Of a DNA stretch of 64,000 nt, positions 19,684 through 29,800 are shown piece by piece. Under the pieces are notes generated by a model. That model was not told the origin of the DNA. It worked only from the letters and a program-made list of their open reading frames with translations, and made no database searches. The position numbers and the translations under genes were made by a program. Position 1 is the stretch's first letter. Every line of letters begins with the position of its first letter. This DNA comes from Pseudomaricurvus hydrocarbonicus (lineage in GTDB: Bacteria; Pseudomonadota; Gammaproteobacteria; Pseudomonadales; Cellvibrionaceae), in contig NZ_JAAONZ010000021.1 of NCBI RefSeq assembly GCF_011602365.1, forward strand, positions 26,971 to 90,970, in the 5' to 3' direction.

Positions 19684-19932
19684 ATGATTGAACAGCTGGC
19701 ACGCAGCCTTTTAAATGACCTTAAAGCCGCTATTCCTTCCTCCACCAGTGAACTTCCAGAGCGTGAACTGCGCAGCCTGCTGGAGCGCACCTTGCGGAAA
19801 ATGAACCTCGTTTCGAGGGATGAGTTTGATGCCCAGCAAGCGGTGCTGATGCGTACCCGGGAAAAACTGGAAGCATTGGAGCAACAGCTCGCAGAGCTGG
19901 AAACCGCTGCACAGGACAGTTCGGGGTCTTGA
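19684..19932 (+). CDS. ubiK: UbiK accessory factor (YqiC family)
   Basis: An 82-residue coiled-coil protein starting MIEQLARSLLNDLKAAIP, with ELRSLLERTLRKMNLVSRDE and a C-terminal helix LEALEQQLAELE. This is the UbiK/BMFP family, a trimeric factor that assists the UbiJ-associated ubiquinone biosynthesis complex. I start at 19684; the longer open frame upstream covers the promoter region and is not homologous. It precedes comM, as in Pseudomonas. A heptanucleotide array begins seven bases after the stop. Confidence 0.88.
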   Translation: MIEQLARSLLNDLKAAIPSSTSELPERELRSLLERTLRKMNLVSRDEFDAQQAVLMRTREKLEALEQQLAELETAAQDSSGS

Positions 19933-19938
19933 ATTGAA

Positions 19939-20004
19939 AGTGGCGAGTGGCGAGTGGCGAGTGGCGAGTGGCGAGTGGCGAGTGGCGAGTGGCGAGTGGC
20001 GAGT
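19939..20004. repeat. Heptanucleotide tandem array, unit GAGTGGC, about nine copies
   Basis: Nine and a half perfect copies of a 7-bp unit follow the ubiK stop codon. No unit is degenerate, which suggests recent expansion or active maintenance. Similar 7-bp arrays occur at 42958-43079 and 54024-54100. Confidence 0.97.
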
Positions 20005-20178
20005 AAAAAATACTGACACACAACAGGCCATAAAAGACCAAAGGTCGGTAGCAACTCATACCAAGGTGTGGAGTTGCGGTCTTAGTTGCAGATACCCACC
20101 CCCTGGCACTGGCGGCGCACTGGCTTTTCGCCACCAGCAACCCTAAGCTCAGGCCTTTTGACCAAGCAGGGAATGCCT

Positions 20179-21807
20179 ATGTCACTGGCCACCATCATCT
20201 CGCGCGCGCGCCTGGGGCTGGAAGCTCCGCTGGTGTCGGTTGAAGTTCACCTCTCCAACGGTCTGCCGTCACTGTCCATTGTCGGCATGGCAGAAACCGC
20301 CGTGAAAGAATCGAAGGACCGGGTGCGCAGCGCCATTCTCAACAGTCAGTACGAGTTTCCCGCGCGGCGCATTACCGTCAACCTGGCCCCGGCCGACCTG
20401 CCGAAATCCGGCGGTCAATTTGATCTGTCCATTGCCCTGGGCATTCTGGCAGCCTCCGGGCAAATCCCCGATCAGCAATTTCAGCACATGGAGTTTCTGG
20501 GCGAGCTCGGCCTCAATGGCGAACTGCGTTCGGTGCCCGGCTGCCTGCCCGCCGCCATTGCCTGTGGCCGGGCAGGGCGACAATTTCTCTGCCCGCGACA
20601 AAACGCCCCCGAAGCCGCCCTCTGCGATCAGGCTCCGGTGCTGGCCGCCGCCTCACTGCTGGAGGTGTGCAGCCATTTGTCCCAGCACACTCTCCTCACC
20701 CCTCTGGACAACCAGCCGTTTGAACCGTCCGGTGCCACCGCTTCCAGCAGCGTGTCCAAATACGGTGATCTGCGCGACGTTAAAGGCCAGGCTCAGGCCA
20801 AACGGGCGCTGGAGATCGCCGCCGCTGGCAAACACCACGCCCTGCTATTCGGCCCGCCCGGTACCGGCAAATCCATGCTGGCGTCACGCTTGCCCGGCAT
20901 CATGCCGCCGTTAACCCAGCAGGCCGCCATCGAAGTGGCCTGCGTGCAATCCCTAACCCGCCAGTCAGACACCGCTCCCGGGTACCCCCTGCGCCCCTTT
21001 GCCGCCCCCCACCATACCGCCTCTGCCGCCTCACTGGTGGGCGGGGGCTCCAACCCCAAACCCGGTGAAATTTCCCTGGCACATCACGGTGTGCTGTTTC
21101 TCGATGAGCTGCCGGAATTTCAGCGGCAGGTACTGGAAGTCCTGCGTGAACCCCTGGAATGCGGCTCGATCCGCATTTCCCGCGCCGCCGCCCAGGTGGA
21201 ATTTCCAGCCCGCTTTCAACTCATTGCCGCCATGAACCCTTGCCCGTGTGGCTACCTGGGTCATCACAGCCCCGGCGCCAAATCGCAACCGTCGGGGCCC
21301 AGCCACAAGGCACCCGCCAATACCCCGGCTAACCACTCGGCTATCCACTCCAACACTCGCCACACGGCGGACAACCGCTGCCGCTGCAGCCCGGATCAGG
21401 TGCGGCGCTACCGCAATCGCCTGTCCGGCCCCTTGCTGGACCGGATTGATCTGCACGTGCCGGTACTGGCGCTGAAAAAAGGCGAGCTGTACGGCCAGGC
21501 CAGCGGCGACGATTCCGCCACCATCCAAGCCCGGGTTCAGGACGCCCACCGCCGCCAGTGGCAGCGGCAGGGCTGCAACAACAGCGACCTGACAGCCGCA
21601 CAGCTCGAACAATTTTGCCCGCTGACCCAATCCCAGCAGCAACTGCTGGAAAATGCCATGCTGAAAATGGGCTTCTCAACCCGGGTATTGCACCGGGTGA
21701 TCAAGGTTGCCCGCACCATTGCTGACCTGGCTGGCGAAGAGCATTTGAACGACCTGCACTTTATGGAGGCCTTCAGTTACCGCAACCTGGACCGGGCCCT
21801 GGACTAG
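20179..21807 (+). CDS. comM: ComM/YifB AAA+ ATPase (Mg-chelatase-like)
   Basis: ComM is a hexameric branch-migration helicase that helps integrate DNA taken up by natural transformation. I start at ATG 20179 (MSLATIISRARLGLEAPLVS), with AGGGA six bases upstream; 542 residues. The N-terminal ChlI domain (to about 170) precedes the AAA+ core, with Walker A GPPGTGKSMLASRLPG (about 226) and Walker B VLFLDELPEF. NPCPCGYLGHH and CRCSPDQVRRYRNRLSGPLL carry a likely zinc-binding Cys pair region, separated here by an extra Pro/Ser/His-rich insert of roughly 25 residues. Presence suggests, but does not prove, competence. Confidence 0.94.
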   Translation: MSLATIISRARLGLEAPLVSVEVHLSNGLPSLSIVGMAETAVKESKDRVRSAILNSQYEFPARRITVNLAPADLPKSGGQFDLSIALGILAASGQIPDQQFQHMEFLGELGLNGELRSVPGCLPAAIACGRAGRQFLCPRQNAPEAALCDQAPVLAAASLLEVCSHLSQHTLLTPLDNQPFEPSGATASSSVSKYGDLRDVKGQAQAKRALEIAAAGKHHALLFGPPGTGKSMLASRLPGIMPPLTQQAAIEVACVQSLTRQSDTAPGYPLRPFAAPHHTASAASLVGGGSNPKPGEISLAHHGVLFLDELPEFQRQVLEVLREPLECGSIRISRAAAQVEFPARFQLIAAMNPCPCGYLGHHSPGAKSQPSGPSHKAPANTPANHSAIHSNTRHTADNRCRCSPDQVRRYRNRLSGPLLDRIDLHVPVLALKKGELYGQASGDDSATIQARVQDAHRRQWQRQGCNNSDLTAAQLEQFCPLTQSQQQLLENAMLKMGFSTRVLHRVIKVARTIADLAGEEHLNDLHFMEAFSYRNLDRALD

Positions 21808-22194
21808 GCCACTCTGGTGAAGATTGTGGTTTCAACACAGGCCCTCGCGTCAAGCGCAAGACTTGCCGGGGCCGGTCGAGACGGGCCCTCGGCCCGACCA
21901 ACAACACCGTCACCAAATCCGCCACCAACACGTCCGCCAGCTTCACCAACAACACCGTCACCAACTCGGGCCAATAATTTTGTCCCTTTTTCGGTCTTCA
22001 AGCGTCTCCTTTTTCGTGATCGGACAATCGGGCAGCGCGCTGTGCTGCCAATACCGGTTCGTGCTGACTGTTCATAGCGACGCTCAGCACTGCCGGCAAA
22101 CGTCCATCCCCCAGCCACCATCAGCATCGAGCCCTGAAGCCCGACTGATACCAATAAAGTGGCGCATGACCATAACAATAGGAAGAGAGAAACT
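21808..22194. other. comM-TonB receptor intergenic region
   Basis: About 387 bp with no supported gene. A 20-bp string starting accaacaacaccgtcacc is repeated exactly at 21897-21916 and 21945-21964. In one plus frame the stretch reads as a Thr/Asn/Ser-rich peptide ending SGQ-stop, with no convincing start, so I do not call a gene. It should contain the receptor promoter. Confidence 0.45.
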
Positions 22195-24486
22195 ATGTCG
22201 ATGATTCACCCCCTCATCAAAGCTTCACTGACCGCCGCCATTGCGTCTGTCATTGCTCACCCCCTGGCCGCTCAAACCTTCGCGCTGGAAGAAGTGGTGG
22301 TAACCGCTCAAAAACGTGCCGAAAGCCTGCAGGACGTCCCCATTTCGGTCAGCGCCATGGGCGGTGAGAAACTGGCCGACGCCGGCATCGAAAAAGTCTC
22401 CGATCTGGCGGGCTATGTCCCCAACCTGCACATGACCGAAACTGGTCTCAGCACCCAGTTGCGCGTGCGCGGCATTGGCTCGGGTAACGACCAGGGCTTT
22501 GAACAGTCCGTCGGTCAATATATCGATGGCATCTACTATGGCCGCGCGCAGTTAATCCGCGCCCCGTTCCTGGATCTGGAGCGCGTTGAAGTGTTGCGTG
22601 GACCCCAGAGCATTTTGTTCGGCAAGAACAGTGTGGCCGGCGCTCTCAACATGACCACTGCCAAGCCCACCGAAGAGTTTGAGGCCGAAATCAGCGGCGC
22701 TTACGAGCCAACCACCGAAATGAAGGAAGTCACAGCGATTGTGTCCGGTGCCCTGGCGGATAACCTGTTTGGTCGAATTGCCTATCGCAGCTACGAAGAA
22801 GACGGCTATATCGAAAATACCCTCACCAACGACGATGAGCCCAACCGCGACGAAAATGCCTTGCGGGCCACTCTGGTTTGGGACGCGAGCGCCGATCTGA
22901 GCATCACCCTCAAAGCTGAGCGCGACACGTTTGATGTCAAAGGTCGTCAGATTGAGATCATTGAGGACGAAACCAACTACAGCGGCGTGTTAAGTGGCGT
23001 CTTTGGGGCACCCGCCTTCGATCACGACCTGGACTACAAACGCCAGGCCGATGGCAACGACTACAGTGAAAACGAGCTGGAAAACTACACCCTGACTGTC
23101 GATTACCAGCTGGGTGAAAACACCCTGACCGCAGTCACCGGCTATGTCGCCTATGAATTTGAAGACAACTGTGACTGTGATTACAGCCCGGCAGAAGTCT
23201 TTACTGTGTTGATGGACGAGGAATACTCCCAGTTCAGCCAGGAAATCCGTTTGGCCTCACCCGGTGGCGAGACCGTGGACTGGATCGCCGGAGCCTTCTA
23301 TCAGGAAAATGACCAGGAGTTCAATGACGCCATTCGGGTCACCAATACCAGCATTCTTCCGGCCGCACTGAGCAACGCCTTTGGCAGCCCCGTGTTTATG
23401 TCGCTGCAGGGCACCGCCACACCGCGTCACTATGAGCAGAGTTCGGAAACCTGGGCGGTCTTTGCCCAGGCCACCTGGAACATGACCGACACCCTGCGCC
23501 TGACACTGGGGGGTCGCTACACGGCTGAAGATAAAGAGGGCGCGCGCTCCATCGACATCACCAGCATTGGCGGCACCGTGGATGCGTCCACTGTCATCGC
23601 CTATGGCGCATTGGGCCTCGATACCAATCAGGGCAGCGGCCACGACCTGCACGGCGATCGCTCCGAGTCGGCGTTCACCCCCCTGATCAACCTGCAGTGG
23701 GACGTCAATGAAGATGTGATGGCCTACGCCAGCTACACAACCGGTTTCAAAGCCGGCGGTTTCAGCGCCCGCGCCAACAATGTGGGCTCCTTTGAATTCG
23801 AGGAAGAGCAGGTTACCAGCTACGAAGTCGGGGCCAAATCCACCTTCGCAGACGGCGCTGCCGAACTCAACATTGCCTACTATTACACCGAGTACGAAGA
23901 CCTGCAGATCTCCCAATTTGACGGCGCGCTGGGCTTTAATGTCGGCAACGCCAAAGAATCGGTTGTTCAGGGGATTGAGCTCGATGGCCGCTGGGCTCTC
24001 GCCCAGGGATTGACCCTCGGCTACGCCGCGTCTTATATCGATTTTGAGTACAAGGACTTCACCAATGGCAACTGCTATCCGGGTCAAACCCCTGACGGCG
24101 ATGTCACCCCCTATGGCCAGCTGTGCGACTACACCGGCAAATCGGCGCAGTATACGCCGAAGAAAACCGTGAACCTGTCGCTGGATTATGTCTATAGCCT
24201 GACAGACGCTCTGGAACTGCAGTCTACGCTGGACGCGCAATATCTGGACGAGCAAAACATCGACCCCAACCTGGACCCACGCAACCAGATTGACGCCTAC
24301 ACCACAGTCAACGCCCGCTTGGCGGTGAATGCTGACAAATGGTCTGTGGCGCTGGTGGGTAAAAACCTCACCGATGAGGAGATTGTGACCTACGCCGGAA
24401 AGGTTCCTCTGGCACCGGCAGGCACAGAGTACGGCTTTGTTAAAAACGCCCGCACTGTCGCCATTGAAGGTCGCTTGCGCTTCTAA
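22195..24486 (+). CDS. TonB-dependent receptor
   Basis: An outer-membrane 22-stranded barrel receptor of 763 residues, driven by TonB-ExbBD. I start at ATG 22195 behind a GGAAGAGAG ribosome binding site. The signal peptide (SLTAAIASVIAHPLAAQ) is followed by the TonB box region ALEEVVVTAQKR, the plug domain (SLQDVPISVSAMGGEKL to LRGPQSILFGKNSVAGALN) and the barrel, ending in ...VAIEGRLRF with a terminal Phe. This plug type is the common IPR of Sphingomonad/Cellvibrio-like receptors with broad substrates. The ligand cannot be read from sequence. It stands alone between comM and the sigma factor gene. Confidence 0.93.
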   Translation: MSMIHPLIKASLTAAIASVIAHPLAAQTFALEEVVVTAQKRAESLQDVPISVSAMGGEKLADAGIEKVSDLAGYVPNLHMTETGLSTQLRVRGIGSGNDQGFEQSVGQYIDGIYYGRAQLIRAPFLDLERVEVLRGPQSILFGKNSVAGALNMTTAKPTEEFEAEISGAYEPTTEMKEVTAIVSGALADNLFGRIAYRSYEEDGYIENTLTNDDEPNRDENALRATLVWDASADLSITLKAERDTFDVKGRQIEIIEDETNYSGVLSGVFGAPAFDHDLDYKRQADGNDYSENELENYTLTVDYQLGENTLTAVTGYVAYEFEDNCDCDYSPAEVFTVLMDEEYSQFSQEIRLASPGGETVDWIAGAFYQENDQEFNDAIRVTNTSILPAALSNAFGSPVFMSLQGTATPRHYEQSSETWAVFAQATWNMTDTLRLTLGGRYTAEDKEGARSIDITSIGGTVDASTVIAYGALGLDTNQGSGHDLHGDRSESAFTPLINLQWDVNEDVMAYASYTTGFKAGGFSARANNVGSFEFEEEQVTSYEVGAKSTFADGAAELNIAYYYTEYEDLQISQFDGALGFNVGNAKESVVQGIELDGRWALAQGLTLGYAASYIDFEYKDFTNGNCYPGQTPDGDVTPYGQLCDYTGKSAQYTPKKTVNLSLDYVYSLTDALELQSTLDAQYLDEQNIDPNLDPRNQIDAYTTVNARLAVNADKWSVALVGKNLTDEEIVTYAGKVPLAPAGTEYGFVKNARTVAIEGRLRF

Positions 24487-24535
24487 CTTCAGAGCGTTTT
24501 ACGACAGCGCTTTTAACGACAGCCCTGCAACACCT

Positions 24536-24593
24536 CCGGCCCCTCACTTGAGGGGCCGGCCTTAAAAGCCAGCACCGGTGTGCTGGCTTTTTT
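24536..24593 (+). terminator. Terminator after the TonB receptor
   Basis: A first hairpin (CCGGCCCCTCA / TGAGGGGCCGG) is followed at 24564-24593 by AAAAGCCAGCAC-CGGT-GTGCTGGCTTTTTT, a canonical intrinsic terminator with a T-run. Confidence 0.93.
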
Positions 24594-24760
24594 GTGGGCT
24601 GCACAACTCCAACCTCGAGCAGTGTGCGCTGCCACTTAACACTCACCAAACAACCACAAAGCACCCCCAAAAAAATCACACCCCGAATTGTCCCTTTTTG
24701 TCCGCTACAAACGTCCTCCATCTATAACGACAAAAATACCCATGATCGGGAGCCTCTTAG

Positions 24761-25492
24761 GTGAGAGTAGCAAGTGCGGGAGCAGACAGCCCATCGAACG
24801 ACCTGACTGGCAGCCAAAGTCTGAGCGCTCAACCGAATCTGAGCGGCCAACCGAGCCTGAGTGGCCAACCGAGTCTGAGTGGCCAACCGAGTCTGAGCGG
24901 CCAACAAAGTCGCTTGCGGTATGAAAACGATCGCCCGACAATAGAGCCTCCTCTCACGCAGTCTAAGGTTACTCGGGCAGTGCCATCACACAAACAGCTC
25001 TGGAATAAGCTGTACCACCAATACCAGTCAGAGCTGGTGCGCTACCTGCAAGGTAAATGGCGCAAGCAACCTCAGGACGCCTCGGACATTGCTCACCAGG
25101 CTTTTGAGCGTTTTATGGCCGTCGCCGAACCGGAGCGCATTGAGCAGCCGCGGGCCTACCTGTATCAGCTGGCAAGAAATCTGGTGGTGGACGGCCTGCG
25201 CCGTGAACAGGTGCGCAGTCAGCATGCACAGTCAGAGCTGGCGTCGGAAGAGGCCACCGCCGTCTCACCGCTGCAAACCGCGCTGGGGACCGAGCAGTTG
25301 CAGGTATTACAACAAGTGATTGAGACCCTGCCCGCCAAGCGGCGCCGGGCCTTCGTACTGAACAGAGTGTATCAAATGAGTTATAAAGAGGTGGCTGAGG
25401 ACATGGACATTTCCGTGGACGCGGTCAAAAAGCACGTATTGCGAGCGCTGGAAACCTGCCAAACCCACCTGCAACACCGGTTTGAGGAGTAA
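24761..25492 (+). CDS. ECF sigma factor (FecI-like)
   Basis: The protein has sigma region 2 (LVRYLQGKWRKQPQDASDIA, then RAYLYQLARNLVVDGLRR) and region 4 (ETLPAKRRRAFVLNRVYQMS, DAVKKHVLRALETC), as in FecI-type sigma factors that switch on TonB receptor genes. The first possible start is GTG at 24761, giving 243 residues with an N-terminal Leu-Ser-Gly-Gln-Pro-Ser repeat tract. A GTG at 24980 (VPSHKQLWNKLYH) would give a normal-sized 170-residue factor without it. Start is unresolved. It overlaps nothing and is followed four bases later by the FecR-like gene, so the two are translationally coupled. Confidence 0.9.
   Translation: MRVASAGADSPSNDLTGSQSLSAQPNLSGQPSLSGQPSLSGQPSLSGQQSRLRYENDRPTIEPPLTQSKVTRAVPSHKQLWNKLYHQYQSELVRYLQGKWRKQPQDASDIAHQAFERFMAVAEPERIEQPRAYLYQLARNLVVDGLRREQVRSQHAQSELASEEATAVSPLQTALGTEQLQVLQQVIETLPAKRRRAFVLNRVYQMSYKEVAEDMDISVDAVKKHVLRALETCQTHLQHRFEE
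24802..24909. repeat. 18-bp tandem repeats at the 5' end of the sigma factor frame
   Basis: Six consecutive 18-bp units (24802, 24820, 24838, 24856, 24874, 24892). The middle four are nearly identical (tctgagyggccaaccgag) and the flanking ones degenerate. They are in frame with the sigma factor, encoding LSGQPS repeats if the GTG at 24761 is used. Confidence 0.9.
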
Positions 25493-25496
25493 TGGT

Positions 25497-26585
25497 ATGG
25501 ACAAGTTTCCCCGCGACCCTCACCCTCTCGAGCATCAGCCTGATGCAACCGCAGTGTCTCCCCTGGAACTCGATGACGTCTCATCGACCGCGCAGGATGC
25601 CCGCCGTCGCGCCCGTGAATGGCTGGTCTTGATCGACTCGGACGAAGCCACCGGCGAAGACCAACAGCGACTGGAGCACTGGCTCAACCTCGATCCGCAA
25701 CACCGGCTTGCCTTCCAACAGGTGCAAGCGGTGTGGCAGGCAAGCTCCAGCCTGCAAGCGTTAAAATCACTCGAACCCCTGAAGACCGCAACACCACCGA
25801 ACACCACCCGCTCCCGCGCCGCGCCCCGGCAATGGTGGCAGCAATGGCAACGCGCGCTGATGCCAGCCGGAATCGCCTTGGCCACGGTCGTGATATTGGT
25901 GGCTGTGGTCCTGCAAATGCCCGCCGAAACACCGCAGAGCTGGAGTTACCACACCCAGGTGGCGCAGCGGCAAACGATCAATCTGCCCGACGGCTCCACG
26001 GTCACCCTCGGCCCCAAATCCTCGCTGCAGATTCGCTACAGTCACGACCAGCGGCATGTGAAGCTGCAGACCGGGGAGGCGTTTTTTAATGTCGCCCGCA
26101 ATCCCAACCGCCCGTTTATTGTCGACAGCCTCTACACCCAGGTGAAAGTGCTGGGCACCATGTTCAATGTCAACAACAGCAGCTACGGGGTGACCGTCGC
26201 CGTTGAAGAAGGGCACGTGCAGGTCAGCGGCAAGAGCCTGTCCGGCCCTGACACCGAGCGCAAAGAATTGCTGGCCGGGCAGCGCGTACGCGTCAGTCAG
26301 CAACAGGGGCTGGAGCCGCTGGAAAACATCACCCCTTCCAGCGCCGGGGTGTGGCGACAAAACCTGCGCGTTTACCAGTCCCGCCCCCTGGCGGAAGTAC
26401 TGGAAGACCTGGGCCGCTACCAACAGGCCAAACTGACGGTGCAGGACCCACACTTGAAAGCGCTGCCGGTAACCGCCGTATTCCCCACCGACAACATCGA
26501 CACCATACTGCTGGCCCTGGAAACCGTGCTGCCAGTGAGCATTGTCTATATCAGCCCTGAACATATCGACATTCGGGCCCGTTAA
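25497..26585 (+). CDS. FecR-like anti-sigma factor
   Basis: A 362-residue inner-membrane regulator. The cytoplasmic DUF4880 domain (WLVLIDSDEATGEDQQRLEH, LDPQHRLAFQQVQAVWQ) is followed by one transmembrane helix (MPAGIALATVVILVAVVLQM, about 120-140). The periplasmic FecR domain has QTINLPDGSTVTLGPKSSL and VKVLGTMFNV, and a C-terminal STN/DUF4974-like part follows (RPLAEVLEDLGRYQQAKLTV). I start at ATG 25497, with GAGGAG ahead of it overlapping the sigma factor stop. In such systems FecR relays ligand binding at the receptor to the sigma factor. It is coupled to the sigma factor and precedes an STN-type receptor. Confidence 0.93.
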   Translation: MDKFPRDPHPLEHQPDATAVSPLELDDVSSTAQDARRRAREWLVLIDSDEATGEDQQRLEHWLNLDPQHRLAFQQVQAVWQASSSLQALKSLEPLKTATPPNTTRSRAAPRQWWQQWQRALMPAGIALATVVILVAVVLQMPAETPQSWSYHTQVAQRQTINLPDGSTVTLGPKSSLQIRYSHDQRHVKLQTGEAFFNVARNPNRPFIVDSLYTQVKVLGTMFNVNNSSYGVTVAVEEGHVQVSGKSLSGPDTERKELLAGQRVRVSQQQGLEPLENITPSSAGVWRQNLRVYQSRPLAEVLEDLGRYQQAKLTVQDPHLKALPVTAVFPTDNIDTILLALETVLPVSIVYISPEHIDIRAR

Positions 26586-26859
26586 GCGCTCTGTCCAAAA
26601 GTTGAAACCGGGCGCCCCAGGGTGCTCAAAGGTCAAAACCGGCCGGTCACGTAATCCCTTGGCTTTTGCACAGCCGCTGGTTTAACCTCTTGTGTTGGAC
26701 GCGAGAGTCGCCAGGCCAGGCAGGGTACCGATCAGCTCTGCCAGCGGCCGCTCCGCCACCATAATAAGAAATTGAGATAGGCAAACGCCTGCTGAGAGAC
26801 CCATTCTGCTAGCCACGAGTAACTCCCTGACTCACACCCTGACTCGCTACCGGCAGGTC

Positions 26860-29800
26860 GTGTGCGCTTGTCTGTTGCTGCTGCTGAGCGGTGTCGCCCT
26901 GGCTCAGGAGAAACTTACCTTTGCCATTGACGCAGCCCCTCTGGCCAACGCCCTGATCCAGTTTGTCGCCCAGTCGGGCAAGGGTGTGGTGGTGGCTGTA
27001 GATGTGGATACGTCGCAGCAGGTGCAGGGTCTGCGGGGGGAGTTCGACAGTGAAACGGCCCTGCGTCAGATGCTGACGGGGTTGAACCTCCGGGCGGATA
27101 AAAACGCCGCCGGCTACTTCGTCATTCGTCACCCACAGCCTCCCATCGCCGCCATACCCGCCACCGACCTGAGTTCGCCGCTGGAAGAGCTGGTGGTCAC
27201 CGGCACCAATATCCGCGGCGGACTGCTGCGCAACCTCAACCCCATCGAAGTGGTCGATCGCCAGACACTGGAAACCAGCGGCTCCCCCAGCATGATCGAC
27301 CTGGTCAGCACCTTGCCGGTGGTGTCGGGGACCGAAAACCAAAGCAACCAGTTTCGCAATGCCAATGCCGCCGGCACCGCCAACATCAACCTGCGCGGCC
27401 TCGGTGTCAGTCGCACCCTGGTACTGCTCAATGGCAAGCGCCTGCCGGCAAGCTCGCTGCCGCACAATGACGGCCAGGCCTTCGTGGATATCAACAGCAT
27501 TCCCGCCATCGCGCTGGAGCAGGTGGACATTTTGAAAAATGGCGCCAGTGCCACCTACGGTTCCGATGCCGTCGCCGGCGTCGTCAACTTTATCACCCGC
27601 GACCGCTACGACGGTGTGGAGCTGCAAGCCAGCGGTAAATACATTGACGAGAGCGATGGCGACTGGGACCTGAGCCTGCTGGGTGGGGGACAGTGGGGCC
27701 AGTCACACTGGTTGGCGGCGTTCAACTATACCCGGCGCAGTGAACTGAAAAATGCCAGTCGCGAGGAGATACTCGCCCCCCGGGTGGACATTCCCGAGCT
27801 CAACCGCATGATCTACACCGTCTCCTCCATTGGCAATCCCGGTGCGTTCATTCCCATCAATGCCGCCACAGCAAGCGCTGGTCTGACCGATGCCGAAGTC
27901 AGCGCGGCAGCCACGGACCGCAACAATTATGTCCGCGACCCCAACTGCACCGACGTCGGCGGCTACCTGATCGACGGCGCCCGCTGCGGGTTTAATTATG
28001 TCAGCTTCGATAACCTGGTCGAAAAAGAGGATCACTGGCAGGCGTTCACGCGCTGGCAGCGGCCGCTGGCCACAAACTGGCTCGGGGATGCCTCGCAGGC
28101 CTATGTTGAAATCAATTATGCAGACACCCGGGTGCCCGCCTGGAAAACCTCACCCAGTTACCCGCCGGTCAACGAGGCCGACGCCAATCGTTACCTGCCC
28201 GCCGACCACCCCGGGCTGCTGGACTTTATCGCCCGCAACCCGGGGGTGGTTGAAAATGACGGTGATGTCGCCGATTTTTCCGGCGGGGCCATTTTCGTCG
28301 GCCGGCCCGTGGGTGTCAGCGGACCGGTGACGGAGGGGGTCCGCTCGCAACAAACCCTGCGGCTGCTGACCGGGGTGCGGGGTGAATACGGCGCCAACGC
28401 CGGCGCATCGGGCCCCGGCAGCTTTGATCTGTCCCTGGCTTACGCCCGCAGCCAGGCCGAAGCGCGAACCAAGGATGTATTGATCGATCGCTGGCAATCG
28501 GCCCTGCAGGGCTTTGGCGGCGAGAACTGTCGCGGCACGGAGGCAGGCCAAAACGGCTGCCTTTACTACACCCCCTTTGCCTCGGCCATTGCCTTCAGTC
28601 CCAATCACCAGCCCGCGCTGGCCAATGACCCGCAGCTGCTGGACTGGATGCGTGCCGAAGGGGTGCAAAACAACATTTCGCAGCTGTGGGTGGCTGACGC
28701 GCTGGTGACCGGCAGCCTCAACTCGGATCGTGTTAACTCAGGCCTGTTTAAAAACCGCACCCTCCCGGACATCGATTACGCCCTGGGCCTGCAATACCGC
28801 AATGAGCAACTGCAGATTCGTTTTAACGACCTCGCCGATGTGTCGGTCAATCCGGGCGAGGTTTCTACACCCGGTGAACTGCCGGGGGCGTTTGTGTTCT
28901 TTCGCGGCGGGCAGGAGGATGACGTCAGCCAAAACGTGGTGGCGCTGTTTGGCGAGCTGGCCATGCCGGTCAGCGACCGTCTCTACCTGCAGCTGGCCCT
29001 GCGCTTTGAACACTATGGCGGCAACATCGGCCAAAGCCTCGACCCGAAAATTGCGCTGCGCTGGGATCTGACACCGTCGCTGAGCTTGCGCGCCTCCTCC
29101 AGCACCACCTTCCGGGCCCCGTCACTCAACCAAACCGGCCTGGAGACCACCTCCCTGTCGCTGATCGGTGCGGCCTATGCCTACAAAGCGGTCGATCGCA
29201 TCGGCAACCCCAACCTCAAGCCCGAACAATCGGTCAGCTCCAGCCTAGGGCTGCTGTGGACGCCCACCGACCGCTGGCACATCAATCTCGACTATTGGCA
29301 CATCAACATTGACGACCTCATCATTCAGGAAAGCGCCAACGCCATTGTCAATGCCACCCAGGCCGACCCCGCCTCGCAATGGGCATCGCAGATCATTTAC
29401 GATGGCAGCGGCAATATTTCCCGCATCCTCAGCCACTACATCAACGGCCCCGATCTGGTGGCCAATGGAGTGGATTTCCACAGTCAATATCACACGCCGG
29501 CAGGCAGCGGCGAGTTGATGCTGGGCGTGGATCTGGCTTACCTGCAACGCTACGATGTCAGCGCCAGTGACCTGATACCGGCCTTCTCCGCGGACGGTCG
29601 CTTAAACAGCGGCACCTTTTTAAAGTCGCTGCCCAAGTGGCAGGGCAAGCTGTACCTCAATTACGCCCGGGGTGCCTTCAATGGCCGCCTGGAGCTCAAT
29701 GGCATCAGTGCCTACACCGATGACGGACTCAACATTCTGTCCCAGACGGCGCTGGACCAGTACATCACTGAAACCACGGTCGCCGCCTCGTACCTGTGGG

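Noticed and set aside
21817..22077. Pro/Ser/Thr-rich frames after comM
   Set aside because: They derive from a 20-bp direct repeat and have no ribosome binding site; all three frames are equally open, which is typical of low-complexity non-coding DNA.
24487..24760. A Fur box in front of the ECF sigma factor
   Set aside because: No GATAATGATAATCATTATC-like palindrome is visible, so iron control of the signalling trio is not supported.
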